This document shows positions 1 to 12,467 of a stretch of 64,000 nucleotides of DNA, piece by piece. The notes under the pieces were generated by a model. The model had not been told where the DNA came from and searched no databases. It saw only the letters and a list, made by a program, of their open reading frames with translations. The DNA comes from Pelobates cultripes (lineage: Eukaryota > Chordata > Amphibia > Anura > Pelobatidae): assembly GCA_933207985.1 (NCBI GenBank), contig OW240913.1, positions 354,241,115-354,305,114 of the forward strand, written 5' to 3'. Positions within the stretch are counted from its first letter, which is position 1; every line of letters starts with the position of its first letter. Position numbers and translations under genes: made by a program.

Positions 1-1576
1 CAATGATTTGCTCAAAATTGAAAGATGAGTTAATCTTAGATATTTTCCATTGACGCGTCCGTACAATAATTCCCAAAGATTTTTAAACCACTGCAAATAC
101 AAAGCACATTTTGAAGATCTACACAGTTATATCTTTTCATGGTCAGTTTCCCAGGATACATATGTATTCATTCATGTGCTTAAACAGTTTTATTATCACA
201 TTAATTTATTGTGAACAACATCAGACATTTCCTTCTTGTCCGATTTGCATAGGTGTTTTTAAAGACCAAAATATGAAATTATAAACAAAGTAAAGTTATA
301 GAAATGGTCTAACAAGATTAACAGTGACAAAAGCAATAAAATTAATACATTATTTCATTAAAATATATTTTATTACATACAAGAAAGTAGGAAATCAGAA
401 TGGCTTATTTGTTCATAAGTAATACTAAATTATTATGTTAATTAACATTTAAAGAGTTGCTTCAGCCTCCTTGACCACTTCTGCTTTTAGAAGAAACACT
501 GCCTGCCCTCTCTCTGCCTACCCTCAGCACACTTGATTTATGCAGTCTAGAGTGCAGTTCAGGGCTGATAAATGTTCATTCAGTGCAAAAATTCTGTTTG
601 ACGTCAGCAGGTACTGAGTCCTTCATGGCTCACAATGTATACATCACTCTGAACCAGTGAGATCGACCCTATCAAATGCTTCTCTATGAGAATTTGATTG
701 GACCTCAGAGAAGAAAAGAGTGATGCAATGTGACATTGGATGGTATATGGAAATGCACAAGGAGAGCTTTGCCCTGAGCAGGTTTTCGTCTCCTATGAAG
801 GGGGTGGCAAAGTTAATAGTGCCCAATAGTACATTATAACTTCAAAATCATATTGTTAATGCCATTCATGTTTTTTTTCTTGACCTGTGATCTTGATTTG
901 GCATGACCCAGCTCTCTCTGTTTTGGCATCAATGTTCTTTCTCCCTTAAATAGCTTTATTAATATACTAATGTAGATTAACTTATTAGTTAATGGCAGAA
1001 TCACCATAGCTGATAATATGAATTACCAATGGACATGAGTTATTAAGGTTTACGAGCCGTCTTCTTAGTGTACCCCAACCTAGTAAACATGGATATGTTA
1101 ATTTATTAAGTGAAAGTAACTGACTTATACATTTTATTATGGTTTTAAACAACAACAAAACTTTGTTACAATCTTACACTGAGAGAGCCAATCAGATTTC
1201 TCTGTCTAAAGTCTAACAATAATAATAAAAAGAAAAACAACCAAAGTATGGCATTTCCATTAACTCCAAAATGGGCAAACAGTGGAATGGATGTATGATA
1301 TGTCAGGTAGGGGCAGGTGACATGGAGGCAGCAGGCCCCAAGAAAGTTGTCAAATAATTCTTAGATGGTTTGACTACTTATTGTGAGACAGTTCCAGGCA
1401 CTCCTGGTACCATAACCATTACTTTGAGAAATATAGAAAAAAAAAACTTGAAGAAAAAAACAATAATATAATAATATAATCCAAATGCACCAACTGGATG
1501 TCTGTAGGGAGCCCCACTGAGAAGATACATTTATATATGTCCTTGATATATTGAAAGTCAGACAAAGTTCTGTTAT
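1..1576. other. AT-rich non-coding stretch, no gene seen
   Basis: No reading frame resembles a known protein and no repeat boundary is visible. There are several short A or T runs and one polypyrimidine/polypurine patch near 1430-1480. It could be host unique sequence or very old repeat; sequence alone does not decide. Confidence 0.6.
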
Positions 1577-1990
1577 TTGTGGCTTGTGGACTTCCAATCA
1601 AACACAGATAATTTTTATGCGTCTCAATGTGGTGAAACACATGCGTCTGTACTGCATTCAAGTGTTATGACGTCACGTCTGGGTGTTACGGCGCATCCGT
1701 GGCGGCAATCAAGAGCGTATTTAAACGCTGAAGAACACAGGGATAGCAATTTCCTGAAGAAGTCTCCTGAGACTAAATGAATCGAGCAGCAGCAGCAAGG
1801 CAAGGTGAATAAGTGGGTCCAGAAGTCCAGCAGCAGCAGTGGAGTTTCAAGTTTTGGGCCCATAGAACAATTTCCCTCGTGGACTGAACTGCATCTATAG
1901 GACTTGCTGGGACTTTTGCCTTTGGCAACATGCGCTTTTGCACATTAATTTAATTATGTGACACTTCTCCATTGAGTGTGTTTGTTTATC
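1577..1990 (+). repeat. Probable relic of a Penelope-like pLTR
   Basis: A GC-richer island in AT-rich surroundings. It contains a hammerhead-like core at 1754 followed by CAG-rich sequence, in the style of the pLTRs of the intact Penelope-like element near 50-54 kb. No target duplication or coding piece was found, so the class rests on the ribozyme-like motif and base composition. Confidence 0.35.
1754..1784 (+). ncRNA. Degenerate hammerhead-ribozyme motif
   Basis: CTGAAGA (1754-1760) matches the conserved CUGANGA box. AGTCT and AGACT with a CCTG loop form a stem II hairpin, and AAATG follows where GAAAC is expected. The essential G12 is missing, so this copy should not self-cleave. It resembles the intact motifs at 54211 and 55914 and is best read as a decayed PLE ribozyme. 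Confidence 0.4.
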
Positions 1991-4049
1991 TATATACATT
2001 TTATGTTTATTAAAGGTTACGCTATGTTTTTTATGTTTTTTCTCTTTTTATGAGATTTCTACTTTTCATCTGGTAATTATAAATATACAGTAGGGATTGT
2101 AGTGCCATGCTCCCCTTTTGTTTTTCTCTTTTCTGAGACTTTCCCAGTAATGGCATTTAACATATTTTTCATTTTTCCCCACCAAAATTCTAACTGGTAA
2201 TGTGGTCGCAGAGCACCACTTGCTGCTACTAATGGTACTCTCTGCAGCTTAAGAATTTCTGCATATGTTTTGCTTGAATGGGCCAGTCAGCATGCCTTGG
2301 GCAACCAATAAAAGCAATCTATTGCAGCATTTGATCTGTGTTTAGAGCACGTCACTTCTTAAGAGGAGAAAAAGATGTAAATTAAATTAATTTGTAACTA
2401 TGCAGAAGGAATGAGAGTTACTCTTAACTCCATTTTATTTTCCATTCTGGATTGTCTACCTCTTTAGTTATAAACCTTTTTTTGGGCAAACATTTTTTGG
2501 TAAATTACATACAGTATAGTAGTTGCTCTATTTCCATAGGCTGGACTATTTTGGTAGAGTAAGCCTACTATATAGTAATTCTTTCAATAAAATCTATGGG
2601 AAAATTTGTATATTCAGTAAAGAGAGCGAGGTAGCCTTGTATGCAAAAATGTGAGATGGGGGAATAATTTATATAGATATTTTTGAGACTTATTTCAATA
2701 AATTGTTATTTCAATTCTTCTGTGTCCAAAGTAACTTTATCTAGTGCAGAATCTATAACCTATAATTTGTTTTTGTATATTTCTTCTTTCTTTCTACATG
2801 CTGATAACTAACTTTTAAAATGTAATATATGAAAAAATGTCTTACGGAAATTAGCATTATGAAATAAAATAATAGAACTATGGTTTATATCTTTCCAACA
2901 ATTTCAGAGCTTATTGAAAACATTACTTGCGCATACAAGTAGGTCACATTACAGCTAACAAGTCTGCACATTTAATTGGTCAAATTTGCACATTTAATGC
3001 TTTTCAGATACTGTGCTTGTTTAGAAAATTGTGAGTAAAAGCTATGATCTTCATTGTCAATAATACTCTATTCACTACATTATTTCATCTTCTTACATTA
3101 TTTCCTGGACTCAAGACCCATTCTAGTCTTAGTCTATTGTTTCACTGAATTGTCCCCCACTGAAATTAGCTATACATTCTCCACTTCAGGAAATGTAGTT
3201 CAGTGGTGTAATTGTATGATTACATGTAAAGGATAATGTGAGTCTAATAGATAATCTATATTTTACTTTAATAGGACCTTGGATTACAACAGACTGAACT
3301 GATTCAAAATACCTATTTCTCTAGAGCAAACAAAGTATTCTTTTGAGACGCCATGGTAATAGTGCATGTCTTTAACTGAATCAACAAAATAATATAATTA
3401 ATCATGTGTTCCTTCTGTATTTGTTCTTACATGGAAAATAAGTAGCTATACAAATATTGAATTATTGTTTAAAGTTTTCAAATAGATTTAATGAAATAAT
3501 GGATGCACCATATACTTCCTGTCCCTCTTACAATTAAATACAGAACATGAATATAATCTGAGAAATACGCACTGCTCTATTTGACTTTGATAATGGAGTC
3601 AGAAGCAACAGTGGCTATTTTACAGAGACGTGACAGTACATATTGTTTTTAAGAAATATACCAGAAAGTTTGTATGCAAAACTGGAACTAGTTCATTTAT
3701 ACTCAACAGGGAAAACAAATGGGAGCACAGGGTACATTGAACATACACTGATATTGTTACAGCTGAAAGCAGAGTTCTTTAGGGTTCAATTCTAGTTTTT
3801 TTTCATTTGCTTACAATGACTTTGTAAAAGAATTATTTAAGCTCCCTTGTGTCAATGTGCAATTAAAAATGTGGCAAGCATCCTCTGGACTTTATACAGT
3901 AACATTTGCAACACATTTCTAGAGATTGAACCACAGAGGAATTTTTGAATTCAGAAACAAAAATCCAGATCTTTTTTCCAAGTCCTAACAAACTGACATC
4001 AGAACTGACACCAATCAATAAATGTTCAAGTCAGACATAATGTCTTTAA
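1991..4049. other. AT-rich non-coding stretch, no gene seen
   Basis: No domain-like ORF, RNA gene or clear repeat unit. The sequence immediately before 4050 is the undisturbed target side of the hAT-type composite that follows. Confidence 0.6.
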
Positions 4050-4469
4050 CTTAACATTAGTGATGTACCGAACTGTTCGCCGGCGAATAGTTCCCGGCGA
4101 ACATAGCGTGTTCGCGTTCGCCACCGCGGGCGAACACATGCGCGGTTCGATCCGCCCCCTATTCGTCATCATTGAGCAAACTTTGACCCTGTGCCTCACG
4201 GTCAGCAGACACATTCCAGCAAATTAGCAGCAGACCCTCCCTTCCAGACCCTCCCACCTCCCTCCCAGCATCCATTTTAGATTCATTCTGAAGCTGCATG
4301 CTTAGTGAGAGGAGGGAAAGTGTAGCTGCTGCTCATTAGATAGGGAAATTGATAGCTAGGCTAGGGTATTCAGTGTCCACTACAGTCCTGAAGGACTCAT
4401 CTGATCTCTGCTGTAAGGACAGCACCCCAAAAAGCCCTTTTTAGGGCTAGAACATCAGTCTGCTTTTTT

Positions 4470-5390
4470 TTTTTTTTCTGTGTAATGTAATTGCAGTTGC
4501 CAATGCCTGCCTGCCAGCTTCTGTGTCAGGCTCACAGTGGATACTGTGCCCATTTGCCCAGTCAGTGCCACCACTCATTTCTGGTGTCACAATAGCTTAT
4601 GCTTGACATTTAAAAATATTTTTTTTTTCACTGTAATAGATTGAATAGCAGTTAGTTGCCTGCCAGGTTCTGTGTCAGGCTCACAGTGGATACTGTGCCC
4701 ATTTGCCCAGTCAGTGCCACCACTCATATCTGGGGTCACAATAGCTTAAGCTTGACATTTAAAAAGAAAAAAAATGTTTTCACTGTAATAGATTGAATAG
4801 CAGTGACTTGTCTGCCAGCTTCTGTGTCAGGCTCACAGTGGATACTGTGCCCATTTGCCCAGTGCCACGACTCATATCTGATGTCACAATAGCTTAAGCT
4901 TGACATTTAAAAAGAAAAAATTTTTTTTTCACTGTAATAGATTGAATAGCAGTTAGTTGTCTGCAAGCGTCTGGGTGTCAGGCCTCCTTCAGCGTGTGCT
5001 CTGCAGACCTCTGCCCGTGTACTTTGCCACTCATATCTGGTGTCTCTATAGCGTGCTTTTACAAAGAAAAAAAGTTTTTCAGTGTAAGCTAATAGCAGTC
5101 AGTGTCCTTAAAGCGGGTGTCAGGCCTCCTTCAGCGTGTGCTCTGCAGACCTCTGCCCGTGTACTTTGCCACTCATATCTGGTGTCTCTATAGCGTGCTT
5201 TTACAAAGAAAAAACGTTTTTCAGTGTAAGCTAATAGCAGTCAGTGTCCTTAAAGCAGGTGTCAGGCCTCCTTCAGCGTGTGCTCTGCAGACCTCTGCCC
5301 GTGTACTTTGCCACTCATATCTGGTGTCTCTATAGTGTGCTTTTACAAAGAAAAAAAGTTTTCAGTGTAAGCTAATAGCAGTCAGTGTCC
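4470..5390 (+). repeat. Minisatellite, left block (about 145-155 bp units)
   Basis: About six tandem units, each holding a T-rich tract, CACTGTAATAGATTGAATAG or a shorter variant, a GTGTCAGGC segment and TGTCACAATAGC or TGTCTCTATAGCG. The last units (from about 4960) are more uniform and carry CCTTCAGCGTGTGCTCTGC. The array is interrupted at 5391 by the TTAA element and resumes at 9118. Confidence 0.85.
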
Positions 5391-5394
5391 TTAA

Positions 5395-8300
5395 CCCCTT
5401 AAGGACGAGTGACGGACGAGGTCCGTCACTCAGGGGAAACCCTTAACGACGAGTGACGGACCTCGTCCGTCACGCGGTAAAATTAACCCTGGATCGCCGC
5501 TATTGCGGCGATCGCGGGGTTAATGGTGCTCCCGGTATGCCTCTGCATTAGAGGCATACCGGGAGCACCCGGTCAGTCTGCCCAGCACATGTGCTCGCTC
5601 TGACCGCAAGTCTGAGCGAGCACATGTGCTCTCTATACTCACCTACCGGCTCCCTGCACTTCCGGGTTCTGTGTGAAGTGCAGGGAGCCGGATCAGTGCT
5701 GATCCTGCCCCCTGCTGGAAAAAAAATTAAAGTTTATTTAAAGTCCCCCCCCCTTACCCATTTTAATAAAAAATTAACCCCTTCCCTGCCAATTGACCAC
5801 TGACTACAGTGATCAATTGGCAGGGATTACATTTTACTATGATCTGATTTTTTTTTTTTAACCCCTGAGGGTTAATTCATTTTTTTTTAACCCTCAAGGG
5901 TTAAATTTATTTAATTAATTAATTAAAATATTTTAAAATTATATATTTAGCTAGCTGGGGTGGGTGGAAGTTAGTGGGGAATTGGGGGATTTGGCGTTAG
6001 GCTAACTAGGGGTTAACGTTAAAAAAAGTTTTAAAATAACCTTTAAAAAGTAAAAAATTAAGCTTAAAAAATGTTTTAATAACGTTTAAGTAAAAAAAAA
6101 AAAAAAACCCTTTACCTAGTCCAAATAAAAATTAACCCCTTCCCTGCCAGTCGATCACTGCCTACAGCGATCAAATAGAGATCACAGTATTATACTGTGA
6201 TCTAATTTTTTTTAACCCCTGAGGATTAACTTTTTATTTATTTTTTAACCCTCAGGGGTTCAATTTATTTAATTAATTAATTAAAATATTTTATAACTAT
6301 GTATTTTGCTAGCTGGGGTGGGTGGGAGTTATGGGAAAATGGGGAATTTACTGTTAGTGCTGCGTACTGCTAGTTAGGGGTTAACGGTAAAAAAAAAAGC
6401 TTAGAAAAATGTTAAATCTGTAAAAAAGTTTTAAGAAAGTTTAGGAAAGTTTAAAAAAAATTTATAAGCAAAACAAAAGTTTAAAAACTAGTTTTTAAAA
6501 GTAAAAAAGTTATAAAAAGTAAAAAAATACATTTTAAAAACGCTCATTACCACTACACCTGGAACAAACTAGAGAAAAAATTATCCCACGCCAAGGTTCA
6601 AAATATGCCTTTTGAATTACCCCAGGGTGTATTCTTTAATAAATAGTATGTGTTTGTGGGGAAGTTTCAATAACCAACCGTCTAAACTACTCCAAATTGG
6701 AACATGGACACAGCGTAAAACTTCAAAGTTAGAAAAAAACTGAATGGCTGCGTTTCAAATGCGCCCCTTTGTACAGGAATATACCTGGCTAAGGTACCTA
6801 CAGGGGTATTGCTGTACTCAGCCGACATAGCTGAGCAACATATGAAGTATTATACAGTCATAGCACACATAAGGTTTGCAAAATATGTTGCACAAACTCA
6901 CTTTGTATGTCAAAAAGGCAGAAAAAATGCATATTACCACTACACTTGGTACAAGCTAGCGGAAAAATGATCCCACGCTAAGGTTCAAAATATGAATTTT
7001 GAAATACCCTGGGATGTCTTCTTTAAGAAATGGTATGGCTTTATGGGGTATTTGGATTATATAGCCTGGTAAAATACTCTAAAATGGGACATAGGCACAG
7101 CATAAAAATTCAAAGTTTGAAAAAAACTGGAATGGCTGTGTCCCAAATGTGCCCCTCCGATGTCCACACATACCTGGCAAAGGTACATACGGGGGTATTG
7201 CTGTACTCAGCCGACATAGCTGAGCAACATATGAAGTATTATACAGTCGTAGCACACATAAGGTTTGCAAAATATACTGTGCAAACTCACTTTGTATGTC
7301 AAAAAGGCAGAAAAAACGCTTATTACCACCACATCTGGTACAAGCTAGCGGAAAAATTATCCCACGCTAAGGTTCAAAATATACCTTTTGAAACACCCTG
7401 GGGTGTCTACTTTAAGAAATGGTAGGCCTTTGTGGGGTAGTTTGAATTTAAAACCTGCGAAGATGCTTGGAAATTGCACATAGGCCCAGCGTCAAAATTC
7501 AAAGTTCGGTAAAAACGGATATGGCTTGGTCTCCTATATGGCACTGTAGCTTCACGAAATAGTGCCAAAGACATTCATTGGGGTGTCTTTTTACTCAGAA
7601 GACTTAGCTGAGCATAATTTGGGAGGTTTGAACTTAGTGGCACATATGAAATATACAAAACGCCCAGCAAAAATGCAATCCGTATGTAAAAAATGCACAA
7701 AATAATTTTTTATCGCATACTTTGGCATATATTGGTGAAAAAATAGGGGTATGTTAAGGCACAATATGCACCTTATAAGATACCCTGGAGTGTCTCCTTT
7801 TACAAATGGTAGGCCTTTGTGGGGGTTTTTTGAACAGTCAAACTGTTATAATACCCCAAATGGAAGCTAAGGCTCATTAAATCCATCTCTCAAAATTCTA
7901 CTGTGAATACTGTAAAGGACAGGTCTCCTATATGGCACTGTAGCTTCACGAAATAGTGCCAAAGACATTCATATGGGGTGTCATTTTACTCAGAAGACTT
8001 AGCTGAGCATAATTTGGGGGGTTTGAACTTAGTGGCACATATGAAATATACAAAACGCCCAGCAAAAATGCAACCCGTATGTAAAAAATGCACAAAATTA
8101 TTTTTTACCACATACTTTGCATATATTGGTGAAAAAATGGGGGCATGTTAAGACACAATATGCACCTTATGAGATACCCTGGAGTGTCAACTTTTACAAA
8201 TGGTAGGCCTTTGTGGGGGTTTTTTGAACAGTCAAACTGTTATAATACCCCAAATGGAAGCTAAGGCTCATTAAATCCATCTCTCAAAATTCTACTGTGA

Positions 8301-9113
8301 ATACTGAAAAGGACAGGTATCCTGTGTGGCACTGTAACTTCACAAAATAGTGCCAAAGACATACAATGGGGGTGTCATTTTACTCAGTAGATGTAACTGA
8401 ACACAAAATAAAACTTTGTACAGGAATAGCACACACCAACTTTACAAAATATACACGAGAATTTCTTTGTTATAAGTTTGTGTGCCAAAAACCAAAAAAA
8501 ACACAATTTTACTCCAATATTTAGCAGAGGTTGGCGGTGAAATGGCTATGTAGAAAGTGTCAAAACAACCTTAGGTAAATAGCCCGTGATGTATACTTTA
8601 TATAAATATATACTTTTGTGTGGCAATTTTGTTTTCTTTTATGGCTATTAAGCTTACAAGACAAACATACCCAATTCTAAAATCGCTCCACATTAAAAGT
8701 CTATTTTACTCCTTGTGCTTTGTGACCTGTAACTACCAAAAAAACTTTAAATCCCAGACACATTGTATATTCTGTAAATCAGAACAACTAAATTAATTTA
8801 TTTTTAATTACTTTTCTTAACCTGCACTAATTATGCACACATTATTATTGCAAAAACTGTAAAAAAAAACCACAAAATTTTCATTTTTTTTACATTTTTC
8901 TGTATTTTTTTATAATAAATAAGCATTTATATATATATGTGTGTCACATCAAATTAAAGCCCTTTCTGTCCTTTAAAAAAACGATGTATAATATGTGTTG
9001 GTGCAACAAATAAGTAAAATGCAAATTGCAGTTGAACGCAAACAGCAAAAAATGAAAAAAATGCCGTTGTCATTAAGTGAAAGACAAGCTTTTGAAGCTC
9101 TGTCCTTAAGGGG
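5395..9113. mobile_element. TTAA-target DNA transposon, non-autonomous (piggyBac/Kolobok-like)
   Basis: Bounded by TTAA at 5391-5394 and 9114-9117, with terminal inverted repeats CCCCTTAAGGAC and GTCCTTAAGGGG. Joining the flanks across one TTAA restores the minisatellite unit (GTGTCC-TTAA-AGCGGG), which proves the insertion. The subterminal region 5401-5480 holds strong GC-rich palindromes built on GTGACGGAC and GTCCGTCAC. No transposase is recognisable; a 131-codon open frame at 7030-7425 lies in internal repeats and looks like chance. TTAA targets are used by piggyBac and by Kolobok; the ends alone do not separate them. Two more members of this end-family lie at 21556 and 22946. Confidence 0.8.
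6545..8330 (+). repeat. Internal tandem duplications of the TTAA element
   Basis: Two sets of diverged direct repeats. The first has a period near 388 bp, with TTACCACTACACCTGG-like sequence at about 6548, 6934 and 7322. The second has a period near 420 bp, with CTCCTATATGGCACTGTAGC near 7531 and again near 7926 and a related copy near 8310. These account for the repeated AGCTGAGCA words. They look structural rather than coding. Confidence 0.75.
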
Positions 9114-9117
9114 TTAA

Positions 9118-9670
9118 AGCGGGTGTCAGGCCTCCTTCAGCGTGTGCTCTGCAGACCTCTGCCCGTGTACTTTTTTCACTGTTATAGATTGAATAGCAGT
9201 TAGTTGTCTGCCAGCGGGTGTGTCAGGCTCACAGTGGGTACTGTGCCCAGTGCCACCACTCACTCACTGGTGTCACAATAGCTTGCATTTAAAACCAAAA
9301 AACTTTTTTCACTGTTATAGATTGAATAGCAGTTGGTTGTCTCAAAGCGGGTGTGTCAGGCTCACAGTGGATACTGTGCCCAGTGCCACCACTCACTCAC
9401 AGGTGTCACAATAGCGTGCATTTAAAACCAAAAAACTTTTTTCACTGTTATAGATTGAATAGCAGTTAGTTGTCTCAAAGCGGGTGTGTCAGGCTCACAG
9501 TGGATACTGTGCCCGTTCACAGTGCCACTCATATCTGGTGTCACAATAGCATGCATTTAAAACCCAAAAACTTTTTTCACTGTTATAGATTGAATAGCAG
9601 TTAGTTGTCTCAAAGCGGGTGTGTCAGGCTCACAGTGGATACTGTGCCCAGTGCCACCACTCACTCACTG
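9118..9670 (+). repeat. Minisatellite, right block
   Basis: Continuation of the array at 4470-5390 after the TTAA element. About four units of roughly 130 bp with TTTTTTCACTGTTATAGATT, GCGGGTGTGTCAGGCTCAC and CACTCACTCAC. The first partial unit matches the uniform left-block type; later units are a shorter subtype, so the array was already heterogeneous. Confidence 0.85.
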
Positions 9671-10089
9671 TACCCAGACGAAATTTATTTTCACAAAGGC
9701 AATCCCCAACCTGTGCTGCTGCCCAGCTTTGTCCTGGCTGCGCTTGTGGGTGTGCAAGGAAATATGTGGCATGTCTGGCACACAGTGTTGGGGCAGAGGG
9801 TCATCTGACCACTGATACGCGATTCGCGCAAAGCATGGTCAGGGCAGGTATATCACCTACACTGCGCGTGGGCTTCAAAACTGCTGGCGGCTGCCAAGCA
9901 TGGAATGCGTGGCTCTGCAGAGTTGGTGACACGCCCGCGACTTGCAGGGGAGGCCTGCTGCCACCTCCTCTACTCCTCCTACTCCATCCTCTTCCCATAA
10001 CCTCACGGCTGAGTCCTCTTCTGCTGCTGCGTCTTGCTCCACATCAGCGGATGAGGGGCGTAACAGGGGATTAAACTGATAAGAATAGT
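9671..10089. other. GC-rich filler of the hAT-type composite
   Basis: GC-rich sequence with a CTCCTCC-rich tract near 9960-10040. Overlapping open frames exist in several phases but none resembles a known domain. I read it as internal sequence of the composite element. Confidence 0.5.
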
Positions 10090-11475
10090 ACTGCTTAACA
10101 CACCACTCCTATCTGGTGGCACATTAGATTGCACGCGCAGTGCCCCAAGTTTGTTGTGATCTGTGAGTAAGGTAAACGGTTGTCCATACAAGTAAGGTTG
10201 CAGCTTTTTGAGGGCCCACACCACCACCAGGCACTCCTTTCCAATGGCAGTGTATCTACTTCCCTGGGCAAAGGTTTCCGGCTTAGATAAGCCCCGGGTT
10301 GCTCGCCGCCATCTGCTCCGACTTGGCTCAGTACTGCTCCAAATCCAAACATAGAAGCGTCTGTATGGACGAGAAAGCGTTTAGTTGGATCAGGAGCAGA
10401 AAGTACAGGTGATTTAATGAGCGCCGTCTTGAGCTGTTGGAAGGCCTGTTCACACTCTGGGGCCCATACTACTATCTTGGGGAGGTTTTTACGCGTTCCT
10501 ATATGGCACTTACTGGGTTTTAGGGTCAGTCCGGCCTCCCTAATCCGGTCTAGTACGGCTCCTATGTGGGTCAGGTGTTAGGGCCAGGAGCAGCTAAAAA
10601 TGGCTATATCATCCAAGTAGGCGCAGGCATACTCCTGAAACCCATCCAGTAGCCGATCTACCATCCCCTGAAAGTTAGCCGGGGCATTCTTCATCCCGAA
10701 TGGCATGGCCTTAAACTGATACAGGCCAAACGAGGTGACAAATGCCGACTTGTGGATGGCGTCCTCGGCTAATGGAATTTGCCAGTACCCCTTGCACAGA
10801 TCTATTGTGGTGAGGTACTGGCCTCTGGCCATTTTGTCTAGGAGCTCCTCTATCCGGGGCATAGGGTAGGCATCTGAGGTTGTTTTATCGTTTAGCCTCC
10901 GGTAGTCTACACAGAAACGGGTCGTGCCGTCCCGTTTCGGTACTAGTACTACCGGGGAGGCCCAGGGGCTGTCAGAGTGTTCTATCACCCCTAGCTGCAT
11001 CATTTCCTCAATTTCTTTCCGAATATTTTCTTTAACTGCTTCGGGTATGCAATAGGCGGTTTGGCGAAGTGGGGTCTGGTCTAGGGTTTCAACTTTGTGA
11101 GTGGTTAACGGACTGTACCCAGGTAGGTTGGAAAACGTGGCCCCCTTGTACTGGATTAGTCTTTGGACCTGGGTTCGCTCCTGGGGGTCTAACCGTTCTC
11201 CGAACTGTACTTCTCCCAGGTCTCCGCTCTGGCCCTCTAGGTCTAGGAGATCTGGGAGTGGCAAATTATCATAATCTTCAGTGGCAGGTGCACAGATCGC
11301 GGTTACCTCTTCTGTGCGCTCGTGGTATGGCTTGAGCATGTTCACATGGAGTATGCGCTTGCCTCCCGTGCCTGTGACCGCACCGATCACAAAGGTGGTA
11401 TCACAAACCTGCTCTACCACCTTGTATGGGCCCTGCCAGGAAGCCTGCAGCTTGTCCTTGTGGACAGTGTCAATC
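10090..11475 (-). pseudogene. Gypsy (Gmr1-like) pol fragment: integrase end, RT, RNase H
   Basis: Read on the minus strand from about 11475. The first part encodes the integrase C-terminal GPY/F module (WQGPYKVVEQV, then HVNMLKPYHER). An acidic linker and a Ty3/gypsy reverse transcriptase follow in the same frame: SPVVLVPKRDG, RFCVDYRRLN, MPFGMKNAPANFQ and the active-site YLDD. Integrase upstream of RT is the order known for Gmr1-like gypsy elements and the reverse of ordinary gypsy. A stop codon TAA at 10575-10577 breaks the frame just after YLDDIAIFSCSWP. Beyond it the frame resumes, but the thumb/connection region seems deleted by roughly 50 residues, running almost directly into the tether (ECEQAFQQLK) and RNase H (HTDASMFGFGAVLSQ, 10325-10370). 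RNase H itself frameshifts near 10230. No LTRs flank the piece. It ends in the 91-bp tandem repeat on one side and composite-element DNA on the other. Confidence 0.85.
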
Positions 11476-11775
11476 CATATTTGCCAAGTGACCCTATGTA
11501 GGGGGAACAGTCTCTATTCTGCTCTGTGTCAGTGTGTATCATGGTCTCTGAGGACAGGTGTCAATCCATATCTGCCAAGTGACCCTATGTAGGGGGAACA
11601 GTCTCTATTCTGCTCTGTGTCAGTGTGTATCATGGTCTCTGAGGACAGGTGTCAATCCATATCTGCCAAGTGACCCTATGTAGGGGAAACAGTCCCTATT
11701 CTGCTCTGTGTCCGTGTGCATCAGGGGCTCTGAGGACAGGTGTCAATCCATATGTCAAGGTGTCAATATGTCATA
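11467..11775 (+). repeat. 91-bp tandem repeat
   Basis: GTGTCAATCCATAT recurs at 11467, 11558, 11649 and 11740, an exact 91-bp period over three full units. Short scrambled TGTCAATATGTCATATGTC words follow. It joins directly onto the gypsy integrase sequence, sharing the letters GTGTC. Confidence 0.9.
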
Positions 11776-12086
11776 TGTCAGGTGTCAATCCATATTCATT
11801 GTGATTTAGGAATGTTAGGTGATTTCTGCCCTTTATGGATTAAAACCAGACTCTGCATCAACTGTGTAATTTTCCATCGGAGTTTTGCCATGGATCCCCC
11901 TCCGGCATGCCACAGTCCAGGTGTTAGTCCCCTTGAAACAACTTTTCCATCACTATTGTGGCCAGAAAGAGTCCCTGTGTGTTTTAAAATTCGCCTGCCC
12001 ATTGAAGTCTATGGCGGTTCGCCCGGTTCGCCGGTTTGCGAACATTTGCGGAAGTTCGCGTTCGCCTTCGCGTTCGCGTTCGCCTA
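11776..12086 (+). repeat. Right end of the hAT-type composite
   Basis: Single-copy sequence, then a terminal 90 bp packed with GTTCGCC and GTTCGCG words. It is the partner of the GTTCGCC-rich left end at 4058-4140. It ends CTA immediately before the 8-bp duplication. Confidence 0.7.
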
Positions 12087-12467
12087 CTTAACATACAAGG
12101 CCATAAAACAAGGTACTATATACACACTATAAAGAAGATGCACAAATAATTGTTAGATTAAATCGGCACTGTCATGCCAAACGTACTGTTGCAGGGGCGT
12201 ACCTAGAGCATTTGGCACCCGGGGCGGATCCATTGCTTGGCACCCGTCCCCCCCATACCAAAAGAACCTGTAAAAAAATTTAAATGCTTTCTTTTTTTTT
12301 TTTAGAATTTGTAAACTTTGCAAAAACGCGGTCTGTCCCTCCTACAAAACCCTTGTCCTGCCCTGCCCCCTCCTACAAACCCCTGTCCTGCCCCTTCTAC
12401 AAATCCTGTACTTCCCCCTTCTACAAAACACCTGCAACCCCCTTCCACAATTCCCCTGCTTATCCCC

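Larger units (their letters stand above)
4058..12086 (+). mobile_element. hAT-type non-autonomous composite element
   Basis: Flanked by a perfect 8-bp direct repeat CTTAACAT (4050-4057 and 12087-12094), the target length typical of hAT elements. The left end begins TAGTGATGTACCGAAC; the right end, read inward on the other strand, begins TAGGCGAACGCGAAC. The ends share TAG and then many GTTCGCC/GGCGAAC words rather than a long perfect inverted repeat. No hAT transposase lies inside, so it would need one in trans. The interior is a mosaic: a 130-150-bp minisatellite, a TTAA element inserted in it, a gypsy pol fragment and a 91-bp tandem repeat. The left end recurs inverted at 22645-22876, which supports a mobile family. 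Assignment to hAT rests on target length and end style; another 8-bp-target superfamily is possible. Confidence 0.65.

Noticed and set aside
7030..7425. 131-codon open frame inside the TTAA element
   Set aside because: It overlaps the 388-bp tandem duplications, has no domain-like motif, and neighbouring repeat units break the frame. Treated as chance.
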